From: Actinobacteria bacterium 13_1_20CM_4_69_9 | GTDB taxonomy: Bacteria; Actinomycetota; Thermoleophilia; Gaiellales; Gaiellaceae | NCBI GenBank assembly: GCA_001920085.1 | Contig: MNJC01000089.1 | Coordinates: 1,339-16,161 of the forward strand | Direction: 5' to 3' | Length of the DNA stretch: 14,823 nucleotides | Shown here: in pieces, positions 1 through 6,911 of the stretch | How the letters are laid out: each line of letters opens with the position of its first letter | Numbering within the stretch: the stretch's first letter is position 1 | The notes under the pieces: generated by a model | Database searches by the model: none | What the model was told of the DNA's origin: nothing | What the model saw: the letters and a program-made list of their open reading frames with translations, nothing else | Program-made: the position numbers and the translations under genes

Positions 1-566
1 GTCCACCACTCACGTGACCGTCCGATGAAGCCTGGCACGGTCGGCCGCACCCGTTCGTACACCTGCGTCACCGGCTCGACCGCGTTCTCGAGTGACAGCA
101 TGCGCACCTTGCCTCGCGGCCCCGGATCGTCGCGAAACGCGAAACGCGCGCAATCGGCCTCCATCTCGAAGTGCGGCGCGGCGAGCCCGTAACCGAAGCG
201 TCCGTAGATCGCCGCCTCCGACGCCCACAGGATCGCGAGCGGCTCCCCGCGCTCGTGGATGTCCTCAAGCTCGCGCCTCATCAGCTGCCTCAGCACGCCT
301 TGCCGCCGGTGACTTGGTTGCACAGCGACCCAGGTCACGCCCCCGGCCCGGAGCTCACCGCCGGGGACCGTCAACGTGAACGGGAAGTCGGCGGCGGTGC
401 CCACCGGGACGTCGCCGTCGTATGCCGTCCAGAAGCGATCGCGCACGAGCATCTTCGTGTGCCGCTCGAAGTCCTCGTCTCTCGGCTCGTCACCGAACAC
501 AGCCGTGGTCATGAGCATCGCGTCGCGCCACTCGGCCTCGGCCGGGTTGCGGATCTCGACGCTCAC
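1..566 (-). CDS. Eis-like GNAT N-acetyltransferase, 3' end outside window
   Basis: This is a GNAT-fold acetyltransferase that would move an acetyl group from acetyl-CoA to an amine. I read 188 codons from a GTG at 566; the rest lies beyond the left edge. Visible features are the acetyl-CoA loop region VAVQPSHRRQGVLRQLM (about residues 80-96) and the block ASEAAIYGRFGYG (115-127), which is characteristic of the Eis (enhanced intracellular survival) branch. Eis proteins are about 400 aa with a second GNAT-like and an SCP2-like domain, which would lie outside. The GTG start shares four bases (GTGA) with the stop of the upstream helicase gene, so the two are probably translationally coupled. Substrate is unknown; Eis relatives acetylate aminoglycosides or protein lysines, but nothing here shows that. 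The family call is firm, the function is not. Confidence 0.85.
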   Translation of the reverse strand, partial: MSVEIRNPAEAEWRDAMLMTTAVFGDEPRDEDFERHTKMLVRDRFWTAYDGDVPVGTAADFPFTLTVPGGELRAGGVTWVAVQPSHRRQGVLRQLMRRELEDIHERGEPLAILWASEAAIYGRFGYGLAAPHFEMEADCARFAFRDDPGPRGKVRMLSLENAVEPVTQVYERVRPTVPGFIGRSREWW

Positions 567-2713
567 GAGATGCGTTCCAGCGGCGCGTAGTCGAGCATCA
601 GCCGCCGCTCGCTGCCGTCGGCGAATCGCACCGTGACGACGCCGCCCGACTCCATCTGCGTGACGACGCCCTCGCCGAGCGTGCCGTGCCTCACGGAGTC
701 CCCCGTCGAGAGCGACGGCACGTCCTCGCGTGGCGCCACGCCCTGCGCGTGTGCGCCGTACGACGACCAGGACGTCGGCCGCAGCCGCTCGCGCTCGACA
801 TTGCCCGGAAGCTCGTCGAGGAAGCGCGACGGCATGTTGTAGCCGCGCGAGCCCCAGAGCGAGCGCGACGACGCGTGCGTCAGCGTCAGCACCTCCTTCG
901 CCCGCGTCATGCCGACGTAGCAGAGGCGCCGCTCCTCCTCGATGCCCTGTTCCTCGATCGAGCGCGCGTGCGGGAAGATCCCCTCCTCCATCCCGATCAG
1001 ATAGACCGAGCGGAACTCGAGCCCCTTCGCGTTGTGCAGCGTCATCAGCGTGACGAGGCTCTCCTGCTCGCGGATCGCGTCCTGGTCGGAATACAGCGAG
1101 ATCTCCTGCAGAAAGTGCGAGAGCGACGGCTCGTCGGCGTTCTCCTGGTACTCGCGCGCGACCCCGACGAGCTCCTGCAGGTTCTCGAGCCGCCCCTGCG
1201 CCTCGATCGTCCGGTCCGCCTCCAGCGCCTCGACGTAGCCGCTGCGCTCGAGCGTCCGCTCGACGAGCTCCGCGACGGGGAGCTCGAGCGCGCCCGCCTG
1301 CAGCGACTGCATCAGGTTGCGGAAGCTCGCGACGGCCTTCTGCGGTGCCGCGCCGACGCCCGCCTCCTCGGCGAACTCCGTCGCCTCCCAGAGCGAGCGG
1401 CCCTGCGCGTCCGCCCACGTCTGCAGCCGCGCAAGGCTCGAGTCGCCGATGCCGCGGCGAGGACGGTTTGCGATCCGCGCGAGCGAGACCGCGTCGTAGG
1501 GGTTGTCGATCGCCTGCAGGTACGCGATTGCGTCCTTGATCTCGGCGCGCTCGTAGAACTTCGGCCCGCCGATCACCTGGTACGAGACGCCCTGCCGGAC
1601 GAGCACGTCCTCCAGGACGCGCGACTGCGCATTCGTCCTGTAGAAGACGGCGATCTCGTCGCCGGAGTACCCCTCCTCGACGAGCGCGGCGATGCCGGCG
1701 GCGACGAAGCGCGCCTCGGCGTGCTCGTCCTCGACCTCGATGATACGAACCGGCTCGCCGTCGCCGAGATCCGACCACAGCTCCTTCGGCTTGCGCTCGC
1801 GGTTGTTCGTGATCACGTGGTTCGCGGCGTCGAGGATGTGGTTCGTCGAGCGGTAGTTCTGCTCGAGCGCGATCGTGCGTGTGCCGGGAAAGTCGCGCTC
1901 GAAGTCGAGGATGTTGTTGATGTCCGCGCCGCGGAAGGCGTAAATGGACTGGTCCGGATCGCCCACGGCGCAAACGTTCATGTCCCGTTGGGCAAGCAGC
2001 TGCAGCAGCCGGTACTGGGCGTGGTTCGTGTCCTGGTACTCGTCGACGAGGATGTAGCGGAACGACTTCTCCCACTTCTCGCGCGCCTCGGGGAAGCGCT
2101 CGAGCACGTCGACGGTGAGCATCAGCAGATCGTCGAAGTCGACGGCGTTCGACGCGAAGAGCCGCCGCTGGTAGAGCTGGTACACATCCGCGACGGTCTG
2201 GTCGTAGAACGACTGCACACGCGACGCATATTCGTCCGGCTGGACTAGCCGGTTCTTCGCCTGGGAGATCTGGTTGTGAATGCCACGCGGCGTGAAGCGC
2301 TTCGGGTCGCGCTCGAGCTCCTCCAGGCACTGCTTGACCAGGCGATGCTGGTCAGCCTGGTCGTAGATGGTGAAGTTCGAGCGATAGCCGAGCCGCTGCG
2401 CCTCGCGGCGCAGGATCCTTCCGCATGCCGCATGGAAGGTGAGGATCCAGAGCCCGCGGCCGCTCGGCCCGAGCAGCCGCTGGAGACGCTCCCTCATCTC
2501 CCCCGCGGCTTTGTTCGTGAAGGTGATGGCGAGGATCTCGTTGGGCTTCGCGCCGACCGCGTTGATCAGGTGCGCGACGCGGTAGGTCAGCACGCGGGTC
2601 TTGCCGGACCCGGCGCCGGCGATCACCAGCAGGGGGCCTTCCGTGGCCAGCACGGCCTCCCGCTGGGGCGGGTTCAGGTCGGCGAGGTACTGCTCCGGCG
2701 AGGCGACGACCAT
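563..2713 (-). CDS. pcrA: ATP-dependent DNA helicase PcrA/UvrD (superfamily 1A)
   Basis: A 3'-5' superfamily 1 DNA helicase of the PcrA/UvrD group, acting in nucleotide excision repair, mismatch repair and clearing of stalled forks. The 716-aa length is normal. Motifs appear in order: Walker A GAGSGKT (33-39), motif Ia ITFTNKAAGEM (63-73), Walker B VDEYQDTN (223-230), motif III GDPDQSIYAFRGA (251-263), motif IV LEQNYRST (283-290), then TLHNAKGLEF and EERRLCYVGMTRA in the second RecA domain. The C-terminal GDSVRHGTLGEGVV segment is the Tudor-like domain that in PcrA contacts RNA polymerase. The ATG at 2713 places the conserved LNPPQREAV block near residue 13, as usual. It lies 10 nt after the PadR-like gene and overlaps the GNAT gene by 4 nt. 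The sequence looks fully intact. Confidence 0.97.
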   Translation of the reverse strand: MVVASPEQYLADLNPPQREAVLATEGPLLVIAGAGSGKTRVLTYRVAHLINAVGAKPNEILAITFTNKAAGEMRERLQRLLGPSGRGLWILTFHAACGRILRREAQRLGYRSNFTIYDQADQHRLVKQCLEELERDPKRFTPRGIHNQISQAKNRLVQPDEYASRVQSFYDQTVADVYQLYQRRLFASNAVDFDDLLMLTVDVLERFPEAREKWEKSFRYILVDEYQDTNHAQYRLLQLLAQRDMNVCAVGDPDQSIYAFRGADINNILDFERDFPGTRTIALEQNYRSTNHILDAANHVITNNRERKPKELWSDLGDGEPVRIIEVEDEHAEARFVAAGIAALVEEGYSGDEIAVFYRTNAQSRVLEDVLVRQGVSYQVIGGPKFYERAEIKDAIAYLQAIDNPYDAVSLARIANRPRRGIGDSSLARLQTWADAQGRSLWEATEFAEEAGVGAAPQKAVASFRNLMQSLQAGALELPVAELVERTLERSGYVEALEADRTIEAQGRLENLQELVGVAREYQENADEPSLSHFLQEISLYSDQDAIREQESLVTLMTLHNAKGLEFRSVYLIGMEEGIFPHARSIEEQGIEEERRLCYVGMTRAKEVLTLTHASSRSLWGSRGYNMPSRFLDELPGNVERERLRPTSWSSYGAHAQGVAPREDVPSLSTGDSVRHGTLGEGVVTQMESGGVVTVRFADGSERRLMLDYAPLERIS

Positions 2714-2723
2714 CCGGCCGATG

Positions 2724-2981
2724 CTAGCGGCGGCTCAAGCTGCGGACTTCGAGCCGCCTGAGCCGCAGCGCCTCGTCTCCGGCCCGCGTCAGGCGGTAGA
2801 CACGTCGGCGACGGCCGTCTTGCCACTTCCCCGTGACGACGCCGTCACGTTCGAGCCGTCGCAGCGCGCTATGGACCGAGTTGCGGGCGACGTGCAGCCC
2901 TCGCCGCGCGAGCGCCGTGCTGATCGCGTAGCCGTGCGCGGGCGCGCGCCGCAGCTCCTCGAGGATCAACCGGTCGACCAT
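2724..2981 (-). CDS. PadR-like winged-helix transcriptional regulator (85 aa)
   Basis: A small DNA-binding protein made almost only of a PadR-type winged helix-turn-helix. The N-terminal LILEELRRAPAHGYAIS is the PadR signature helix 1, followed by a recognition-helix region (VHSALRRLERDGVV) and a wing rich in basic residues (GKWQDGRRRRVYRLT). The usual C-terminal dimerisation helix of longer PadR proteins is short here (ALRLRRLEVRSLSRR). The ATG at 2981 is 29 bp from the divergent GTG at 3011, so any operator controlling either gene would lie in that gap. The gene runs into pcrA with a 10-nt spacer, suggesting co-transcription. Its ligand and targets are unknown; autoregulation or control of the divergent oxidoreductase is possible but inferred only from position. 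Confidence 0.8.
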   Translation of the reverse strand: MVDRLILEELRRAPAHGYAISTALARRGLHVARNSVHSALRRLERDGVVTGKWQDGRRRRVYRLTRAGDEALRLRRLEVRSLSRR

Positions 2982-3010
2982 GCGCCGAGGATACGTAGGC
3001 TTCCCCCGCC

Positions 3011-3940
3011 GTGCGGCTCGCGCTGATGATCGAGGGCCAGGAGGGTGTCACCTGGGAGGACTGGGTCGCGCTCGCGGACGCCTGCGAGGAGCACGGCGTC
3101 GAATCGCTGTTCCGTTCGGACCACTACATCTCCGGCTTCGACGAGTCACGGCCCGCGCTCGACGCGTGGGCGACGATCGCCGGGCTCGCGGCGCGCACGA
3201 CGAGGCTCGAGCTCGGCACGCTCGTCTCGCCCGCGACGTTCCGCCACCCGTCGCTGCTCGCGCGGAACGCGGCCACCGCCGACGAGATCTCCGCGGGGCG
3301 CATCGTGCTCGGAATGGGCGCCGGCTGGATGGAGCGCGAGCACCTTGCGTACGGCTTCGACTTCGCCACGACGCGGGAGCGCGTCGCCCGTTTTGCAGAG
3401 CAGCTCGAGGTCGTCCACGACCTCTTCCGCGAAGACAGCGTCGACTTCGCCGGCGAGTACTACCAGCTGCAAAGCGCTCCCGGGCTGAAGCGCCCCGACC
3501 TGACGCTCCTCGTGGGCGGCAGCGCGAAGCCGGGAACGACCGGCCCCGCGGTGCGCTTCGCCGACGAGTACAACTGCGTCTTCGGGACGTTCGACGACGC
3601 GCGCGAGCGCAAAGCGCGCCTCGACGAGGCCTGCGCGCACGCCGGGCGCGATCCCGCGACGCTGCGGTACTCGCTGATGGCGCCGCTCGTCGTCGGCCGC
3701 GACGACCGCGAGGTACGAGAGTCGGCGCGCAGGATCGGATCGCGCTTCGGCCGCGATCCGGAGACGGTGCTGGAGCGGTACTCGAAGAGCGGGCCGGTCG
3801 GGACCGTCGACGAGGTCGTCGAACGGCTGAAGGAGATCGAGGCGCTGGGCTTCGAGCGCGTCATGCTGCAGCACCTCGCGCACCGGGATCTCGACACCGT
3901 CGCTCTGATCGGACGCCAGCTCGCGCCGGCCGTGGCGTAG
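3011..3940 (+). CDS. Luciferase-like (LLM class) F420-dependent oxidoreductase
   Basis: A flavin/deazaflavin oxidoreductase of the bacterial luciferase-like TIM-barrel superfamily, 309 aa, normal for the F420-dependent branch. Diagnostic segments are the N-terminal MRLALMIEGQEGVTW, the SLFRSDHY strand (112-119 nt frame, residues about 32-39), LELGTLVSPATFRHP, ISAGRIVLGMGAGW (the cofactor-site GxGxGW-type turn) and ADEYN followed by C-terminal FERVMLQHL. F420 use is inferred from family resemblance; FMN cannot be excluded and the substrate is unknown. The start is a GTG at 3011 with no clear Shine-Dalgarno in the 29-bp divergent gap, so the mRNA may be leaderless. Signal peptidase I begins 5 nt after its stop, suggesting one transcript without an obvious functional link. 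Confidence 0.88.
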   Translation: MRLALMIEGQEGVTWEDWVALADACEEHGVESLFRSDHYISGFDESRPALDAWATIAGLAARTTRLELGTLVSPATFRHPSLLARNAATADEISAGRIVLGMGAGWMEREHLAYGFDFATTRERVARFAEQLEVVHDLFREDSVDFAGEYYQLQSAPGLKRPDLTLLVGGSAKPGTTGPAVRFADEYNCVFGTFDDARERKARLDEACAHAGRDPATLRYSLMAPLVVGRDDREVRESARRIGSRFGRDPETVLERYSKSGPVGTVDEVVERLKEIEALGFERVMLQHLAHRDLDTVALIGRQLAPAVA

Positions 3941-3945
3941 CCTGC

Positions 3946-4530
3946 GTGCGGCGCCGCGCTGTCGAGTGGATCGTCACGATCGCGGTCGCCGTGGTCGTCG
4001 TGCTCGCGATCAAGGCGTGGGTCGTCAACCCTTACCGGATCCCGTCGCCTTCGATGGAGCCGACCCTTCACTGCGCCCGTCCGGAGTTCGGCTGCGAAAG
4101 CGACTCCTCCGACCGCGTGCTCGCGAACCGCTTCATCTATCACTTCCGCGATCCAAGGCGGGGCGAGATCGTCGTCTTCCACGCGCCGAAGCTCGCAGCC
4201 CGCGAATGCATGGGCGGCATCTTCGTGAAGCGCGTCATCGGCCTCCCCGGCGAGGTCTGGGCGGAGCGCGACGGCTACACGTACATCGACGGCAGACGCC
4301 TCTCCGAGCCGTACGTCCAGCCTGACCGCCGCGACACGGAGACCAAGTCGCTGGCCGACATCCCGCCCACCGGGACGCTGCGCCGCATCCCGAAAAGCAT
4401 GTACCTCATGGAGGGCGACAACCGCGCGCACTCCTGCGATTCGCGTGTCTGGGGGCTCGTCCCCCGGTCCGCCATCATCGGAAAGGTCTTCTTCACCTAT
4501 TGGCCTTTGGGGCGGATCGGCGTCCCGTAA
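3946..4530 (+). CDS. lepB: Signal peptidase I (S26 family)
   Basis: The membrane-anchored serine protease that removes Sec and Tat signal peptides on the outer face of the membrane. I start it at the GTG at 3946 (194 aa), just before the single N-terminal membrane segment (WIVTIAVAVVVVLAIKAWVV, residues 8-27). Catalytic Ser36 lies in PSPSMEPT and the general-base Lys95 in FVKRVIGLPGE. The structural box EGDNRAHSCDSRVWG spans 156-170. Compared with typical SPase I, where SMEPTL is soon followed by GDRVLV, there is an insertion of about ten residues (HCARPEFGCESDSS) after the nucleophile. Four cysteines (43, 50, 88, 164) lie in the external domain. The gene follows the oxidoreductase by 5 nt and ends at TAA just before a hairpin. 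Confidence 0.95.
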   Translation: MRRRAVEWIVTIAVAVVVVLAIKAWVVNPYRIPSPSMEPTLHCARPEFGCESDSSDRVLANRFIYHFRDPRRGEIVVFHAPKLAARECMGGIFVKRVIGLPGEVWAERDGYTYIDGRRLSEPYVQPDRRDTETKSLADIPPTGTLRRIPKSMYLMEGDNRAHSCDSRVWGLVPRSAIIGKVFFTYWPLGRIGVP

Positions 4531-4534
4531 AAGA

Positions 4535-4560
4535 TCGAGCCCCGCCGAAGCGGGGCTCGA
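4535..4560 (-). terminator. UUCG-capped intrinsic terminator, best read on the minus strand
   Basis: A perfect 11-bp stem (arms 4535-4545 and 4550-4560) closes a 4-nt loop. On the minus strand the loop is TTCG closed by C-G, the exceptionally stable cUUCGg tetraloop, and the stem is followed by TCTTTTA. That fits an intrinsic terminator for the small gene at 4581-4808, whose stop lies 20 nt upstream. On the plus strand the loop is CGAA and no T-run follows, so termination of the signal peptidase transcript would be weaker, though the hairpin sits only 4 nt after that gene's stop and could protect its 3' end. Confidence 0.8.
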
Positions 4561-4580
4561 GTCACGGCGTGTCGACCTGC

Positions 4581-4808
4581 TTAGTAGTCGTCGCGCACGA
4601 CCGTGCGGCGGCCGCGCGGGCCGTCGGCGGGGCCACCCACGCCGCCCCAGCTCGACCAGAAGATGAGCGAGAGAAGCGCGCCGATGGCGCCGACCGCGAG
4701 CAGGATCCACCCGATCGTGTGCAGCTCGATGCCGCTGACCGTGGCGTTGACCGCCCAGATCAGGATGGCACCCGCCGCCATCAGGACGAGACTGACTCCG
4801 ATACCCAT
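4581..4808 (-). CDS. Small two-helix membrane protein, DUF6458 family
   Basis: A 75-aa membrane peptide with two hydrophobic helices: residues about 1-22 (MGIGVSLVLMAAGAILIWAV) and about 32-51 (TIGWILLAVGAIGALLSLIF). They are separated by NATVSGIELH. The tail is short, polar, Gly/Arg-rich and ends RDDY. The MGIGVSxxLxxxGAIL start and VSGIxLHTIGWIL core match the actinobacterial DUF6458 family as I remember it; function is unknown. The start is well supported: AAAGGAG (4823-4817) lies 8 nt before the ATG. The gene stands alone, with its own terminator on one side and a divergent gene 87 bp away on the other. Small stress-related or envelope roles are often guessed for such peptides, but nothing here shows one. 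Confidence 0.88.
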   Translation of the reverse strand: MGIGVSLVLMAAGAILIWAVNATVSGIELHTIGWILLAVGAIGALLSLIFWSSWGGVGGPADGPRGRRTVVRDDY

Positions 4809-4895
4809 GTTTTCGGCTCCTTTCCGTTAAAAAACGGAGGGGAAGTTGCTTGGTTGTGCAGGGAAAACGGGCGGGCGCCCTGTTTGGATACGGGC
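4809..4895. promoter_or_regulatory. Divergent promoter gap with small inverted repeat
   Basis: This 87-bp gap separates two divergent genes and must contain the minus-strand leader of the DUF6458 gene. A Shine-Dalgarno AAAGGAG is at 4823-4817. An inverted repeat (TCCGTT at 4823-4828, AACGGA at 4833-4838, AAAA loop) borders that site, so a hairpin in the minus-strand mRNA could abut the ribosome site. I could not identify convincing -10/-35 hexamers for either direction. Confidence 0.4.
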
Positions 4896-5531
4896 ATGCA
4901 GGAGCTCGACGAACGGCGGGCCTACCTCTGCAGGCTGACCCCCGACCGGGCGCTCCGATCCGTCGACGAAGCGCATGGCTTCCTGCGCGACCGCGGGCTG
5001 CTGACCCGGACGCCCGATTCGGCCTTGCCGAGCTTCTTCGGGGCCTGCCACGAGGAGCCGTACGCGCCCGGCAGCCGCGGCTTCGGCAGCTGGCCGGCGA
5101 CGAAGTATGGGTGGTACTTCGAGCTCGCGGAGCGCCCGGACGTCCACGAGCTGAAGGTGCACCGAGGCAAGTCGATCCTGTTCACGGACGAGACGCTCCC
5201 ACTCGCCGATCCGATTTGCCGCAGCGAGCTCCTGCGCATGGAGAAACCGGAGGGCTCGGCGATGCTGCTCCGACATCTCGGCGAGGCGGGGCCGTCGACG
5301 CCGGAGGACCTGCGGACCGAGCTGGGCCTCAAGGCGAAAGAGCTGAAGCGGCTCCGCGGCCCCCTCGAGCGGTGCGGCGCGATCGTCAGCCGCACGCTGC
5401 GCGTCCCCGAGGTGCGCACGTGGTTCAGCTGGACGTGGCTGTTTCCGGGCGACCTCGTCGACCGGCTCGTCAGCGCGGGACGGCTCGAACGGCCTGGGCC
5501 CGGCCGGGTGGCAGCTGCAACGTCTGCGTAG
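4896..5531 (+). CDS. Hypothetical protein with probable winged-helix region (AlkZ-related?)
   Basis: A soluble 211-aa protein that I do not recognise with certainty. It starts MQELDERRAYLCRLTPDRAL and carries an aromatic block GFGSWPATKYGWYFEL (about residues 67-82). The middle holds LADPICRSELLRMEK, and a helix-turn-helix-like segment follows, with EDLRTELGLKAKELKRLRGPLERCGAIVSR near 140-170 resembling the winged helices of HTH_42/AlkZ-related proteins. There is no membrane segment or signal peptide. An AlkZ-related label (DNA glycosylase-like fold) is my best guess, but the catalytic motif of true AlkZ (QxQ/QxD type) is not seen. The ATG at 4896 is the first in frame after the divergent promoter gap. 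Its last 62 nt overlap the convergent ABC-F gene. Protein coding is likely; function is open. Confidence 0.7.
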   Translation: MQELDERRAYLCRLTPDRALRSVDEAHGFLRDRGLLTRTPDSALPSFFGACHEEPYAPGSRGFGSWPATKYGWYFELAERPDVHELKVHRGKSILFTDETLPLADPICRSELLRMEKPEGSAMLLRHLGEAGPSTPEDLRTELGLKAKELKRLRGPLERCGAIVSRTLRVPEVRTWFSWTWLFPGDLVDRLVSAGRLERPGPGRVAAATSA

Positions 5532-6828
5532 CCCGAAAGCTCCGCAGGAAGCGGCGGTCGTGCGTGACGAGGAGAACGGTTCCGTCGAAGGCGTCCAGTG
5601 CCCGTTCGAGCTCCTCGATCGCCGGCACGTCGAGGTGGTTGGTCGGCTCGTCGAGGATCAGGCAGTTGACGCCACGCGCGGCGAGCAAGCCGAGCAGCGC
5701 GCGCGTGCGCTCGCCGGGCGAGAGCGACGACGCGTCACGGCGCACGTGGTCGGCCCCGAGCCCGAACTTGGCGAGCGACGTCCGTGCGTCTTCCTCGTTC
5801 AGTCCCGATTCGCGCGTGAAGAGCGGGAGCAGCGGTCCGCGCGCAAGCTCGCCGCGCTGCTGGGTGAGCTCGCCGAGCACGACTCCCGAGCCCCTCCACA
5901 GCCGACCCGACGTCAGCGGCAGCCGGCCGAGCAGGACGTCGATCAGCGTCGACTTGCCGCTGCCGTTCGCGCCGGCGACGGCGAGACGGTCGGTCCAGCC
6001 GAGCTCGAAATCGAGTGGCCCGAGCGTGAACGAGCCGCGCTCGGCCACCGCCGCCTCGAGGCGGAGCACGACGTCGCCGCTGCGGCGCCGCGCCGACAGC
6101 GGGATCCGCAGCGCCCAGGGCTCGTAGGGCTTCTCGACCTCCCCGAGCCGCTCGATGCGCCCGCCGAAGCGCTTCTTGACGTCCTTCGTGCGCTTCTTCT
6201 TGCGGCCCTGGCCGTAGCCGCGCTCCTCCCAGCGCTGCATCCGCCGCATCTGGTCCTCGAGGCGCCCCTTCTCGCTCTCGTAGTGCTCGTATGCGTCGTG
6301 TTGGCGGCGCAGCGCGCTCGACCGGGCGCGCTCGTACTCGGTCCAGCCACCGGAGAACTCCGTCGCGCCGTGCGTCCACTCGTCGAGCTCGACGACTCGG
6401 GCCACGGTACGGTCGAGGAAGTCGCGATCGTGCGAGATGAGCACGGCGGCGCCCTGCAACTTCGCCAGTTCGCGCTCGAGCCAGTCGAGCCCGCCGAAGT
6501 CGAGATCGTTCGTCGGCTCGTCGAACAGGAAGACGTCGAGCGGGCGGCGCAGGAACTCACCGAGCCGGGCTCGGGCCACCTCGCCTCCGGACGTGTTGCC
6601 CGAGCCGTCTTCCTGCGGCAGGTAGGCGACCCCGAGCCCGCGCGGCGTGCGCCGGACCGTGCCGTGGTCGGGCTCCTCCAGCCCGGCGAGGATTCGCAGC
6701 AGCGTCGACTTCCCCACGCCGTTGCGGCCGACGAGGCCGATCCGGGCGTCCGGGGGCACGACCAGCGTCACGTCGCCCAGGACGAGCTGGGCACCGTGGT
6801 ACTTCGTGATGTTCGCTGCGGCAAGCAA
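5470..6828 (-). CDS. ABC-F family ATPase with a shortened first nucleotide-binding domain
   Basis: A soluble twin-ATPase of the ABC-F family, which act on ribosomes (translation factors or antibiotic-protection proteins) and are not transporters. Domain 1 has Walker A GRNGVGKST (34-42), Q-loop YLPQE (69-73), signature TSGGE (79-83) and DEPTNDLD (103-110). A basic, coiled linker with RKKKRTKDVKKRFGG spans about 170-235. Domain 2 has Walker A GANGSGKST (286-294), Q323, signature LSPGE (369-373), DEPTNHLD (393-400) and switch THDRRF. In domain 1 only about seven residues lie between the Q-loop glutamine and the signature, against about 46 in domain 2, so the arm and helical subdomain are missing. 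At 452 aa it is short for the family (usually over 500). The TTG start is set by GGAGG at 6839-6835, 6 nt upstream. Confidence 0.9.
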   Translation of the reverse strand: MLAAANITKYHGAQLVLGDVTLVVPPDARIGLVGRNGVGKSTLLRILAGLEEPDHGTVRRTPRGLGVAYLPQEDGSGNTSGGEVARARLGEFLRRPLDVFLFDEPTNDLDFGGLDWLERELAKLQGAAVLISHDRDFLDRTVARVVELDEWTHGATEFSGGWTEYERARSSALRRQHDAYEHYESEKGRLEDQMRRMQRWEERGYGQGRKKKRTKDVKKRFGGRIERLGEVEKPYEPWALRIPLSARRRSGDVVLRLEAAVAERGSFTLGPLDFELGWTDRLAVAGANGSGKSTLIDVLLGRLPLTSGRLWRGSGVVLGELTQQRGELARGPLLPLFTRESGLNEEDARTSLAKFGLGADHVRRDASSLSPGERTRALLGLLAARGVNCLILDEPTNHLDVPAIEELERALDAFDGTVLLVTHDRRFLRSFRATQTLQLPPGRAQAVRAVPR

Positions 6829-6834
6829 AGAGGA

Positions 6835-6839
6835 CCTCC
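6835..6839 (-). promoter_or_regulatory. Shine-Dalgarno fixing a TTG start for the ABC-F gene
   Basis: GGAGG on the minus strand lies 6 nt before the TTG at 6828-6826. No ATG or GTG with a comparable site is found near the start of the conserved ITKYHG segment, so TTG is the best start. Confidence 0.65.
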
Positions 6840-6887
6840 GTCGAGGCGGGACAGAAAGCGGTGTCTTGTCGCCTAGGCCCTCATGGA

Positions 6888-6902
6888 CGGCGCAAAGCGC
6901 CG
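6888..6902. repeat. Short hairpin between cobC and the ABC-F gene
   Basis: CGGCGC and GCGCCG (6-bp arms, AAA loop) lie in the 83-bp gap about 10 nt after the cobC stop. No T-run follows on the minus strand, so it is at best a weak or Rho-assisted end point for the B12 operon, or a read-through site into the ABC-F gene. Confidence 0.35.
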
Positions 6903-6911
6903 GGGGAAATC

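Noticed and set aside
10..268. Short minus-strand open frames at the left edge
   Set aside because: They are out of frame with the Eis-like acetyltransferase, which explains the whole region from a GTG start.
686..2248. A 520-codon open frame on the plus strand opposite pcrA
   Set aside because: It lies wholly antisense to a helicase gene with all motifs intact. Its Arg/Leu/Val-rich composition is the usual mirror of GC-rich coding sequence, with no recognisable domain.
2982..3010. TACGTA palindrome in the divergent gap as a PadR operator or -10 element
   Set aside because: Six bases in a 29-bp gap are too little evidence. It may be part of a -10 region for leaderless transcripts but cannot be supported.
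2980..3945. Long upstream in-frame extension of signal peptidase I
   Set aside because: It overlaps the well-conserved luciferase-like gene in another frame and is Arg-rich noise. Signal peptidase similarity starts right after the GTG at 3946.
5560..6876. A 438-codon plus-strand frame opposite the ABC-F gene
   Set aside because: It is a mirror of the ABC-F coding frame, with no domain and no ribosome site.
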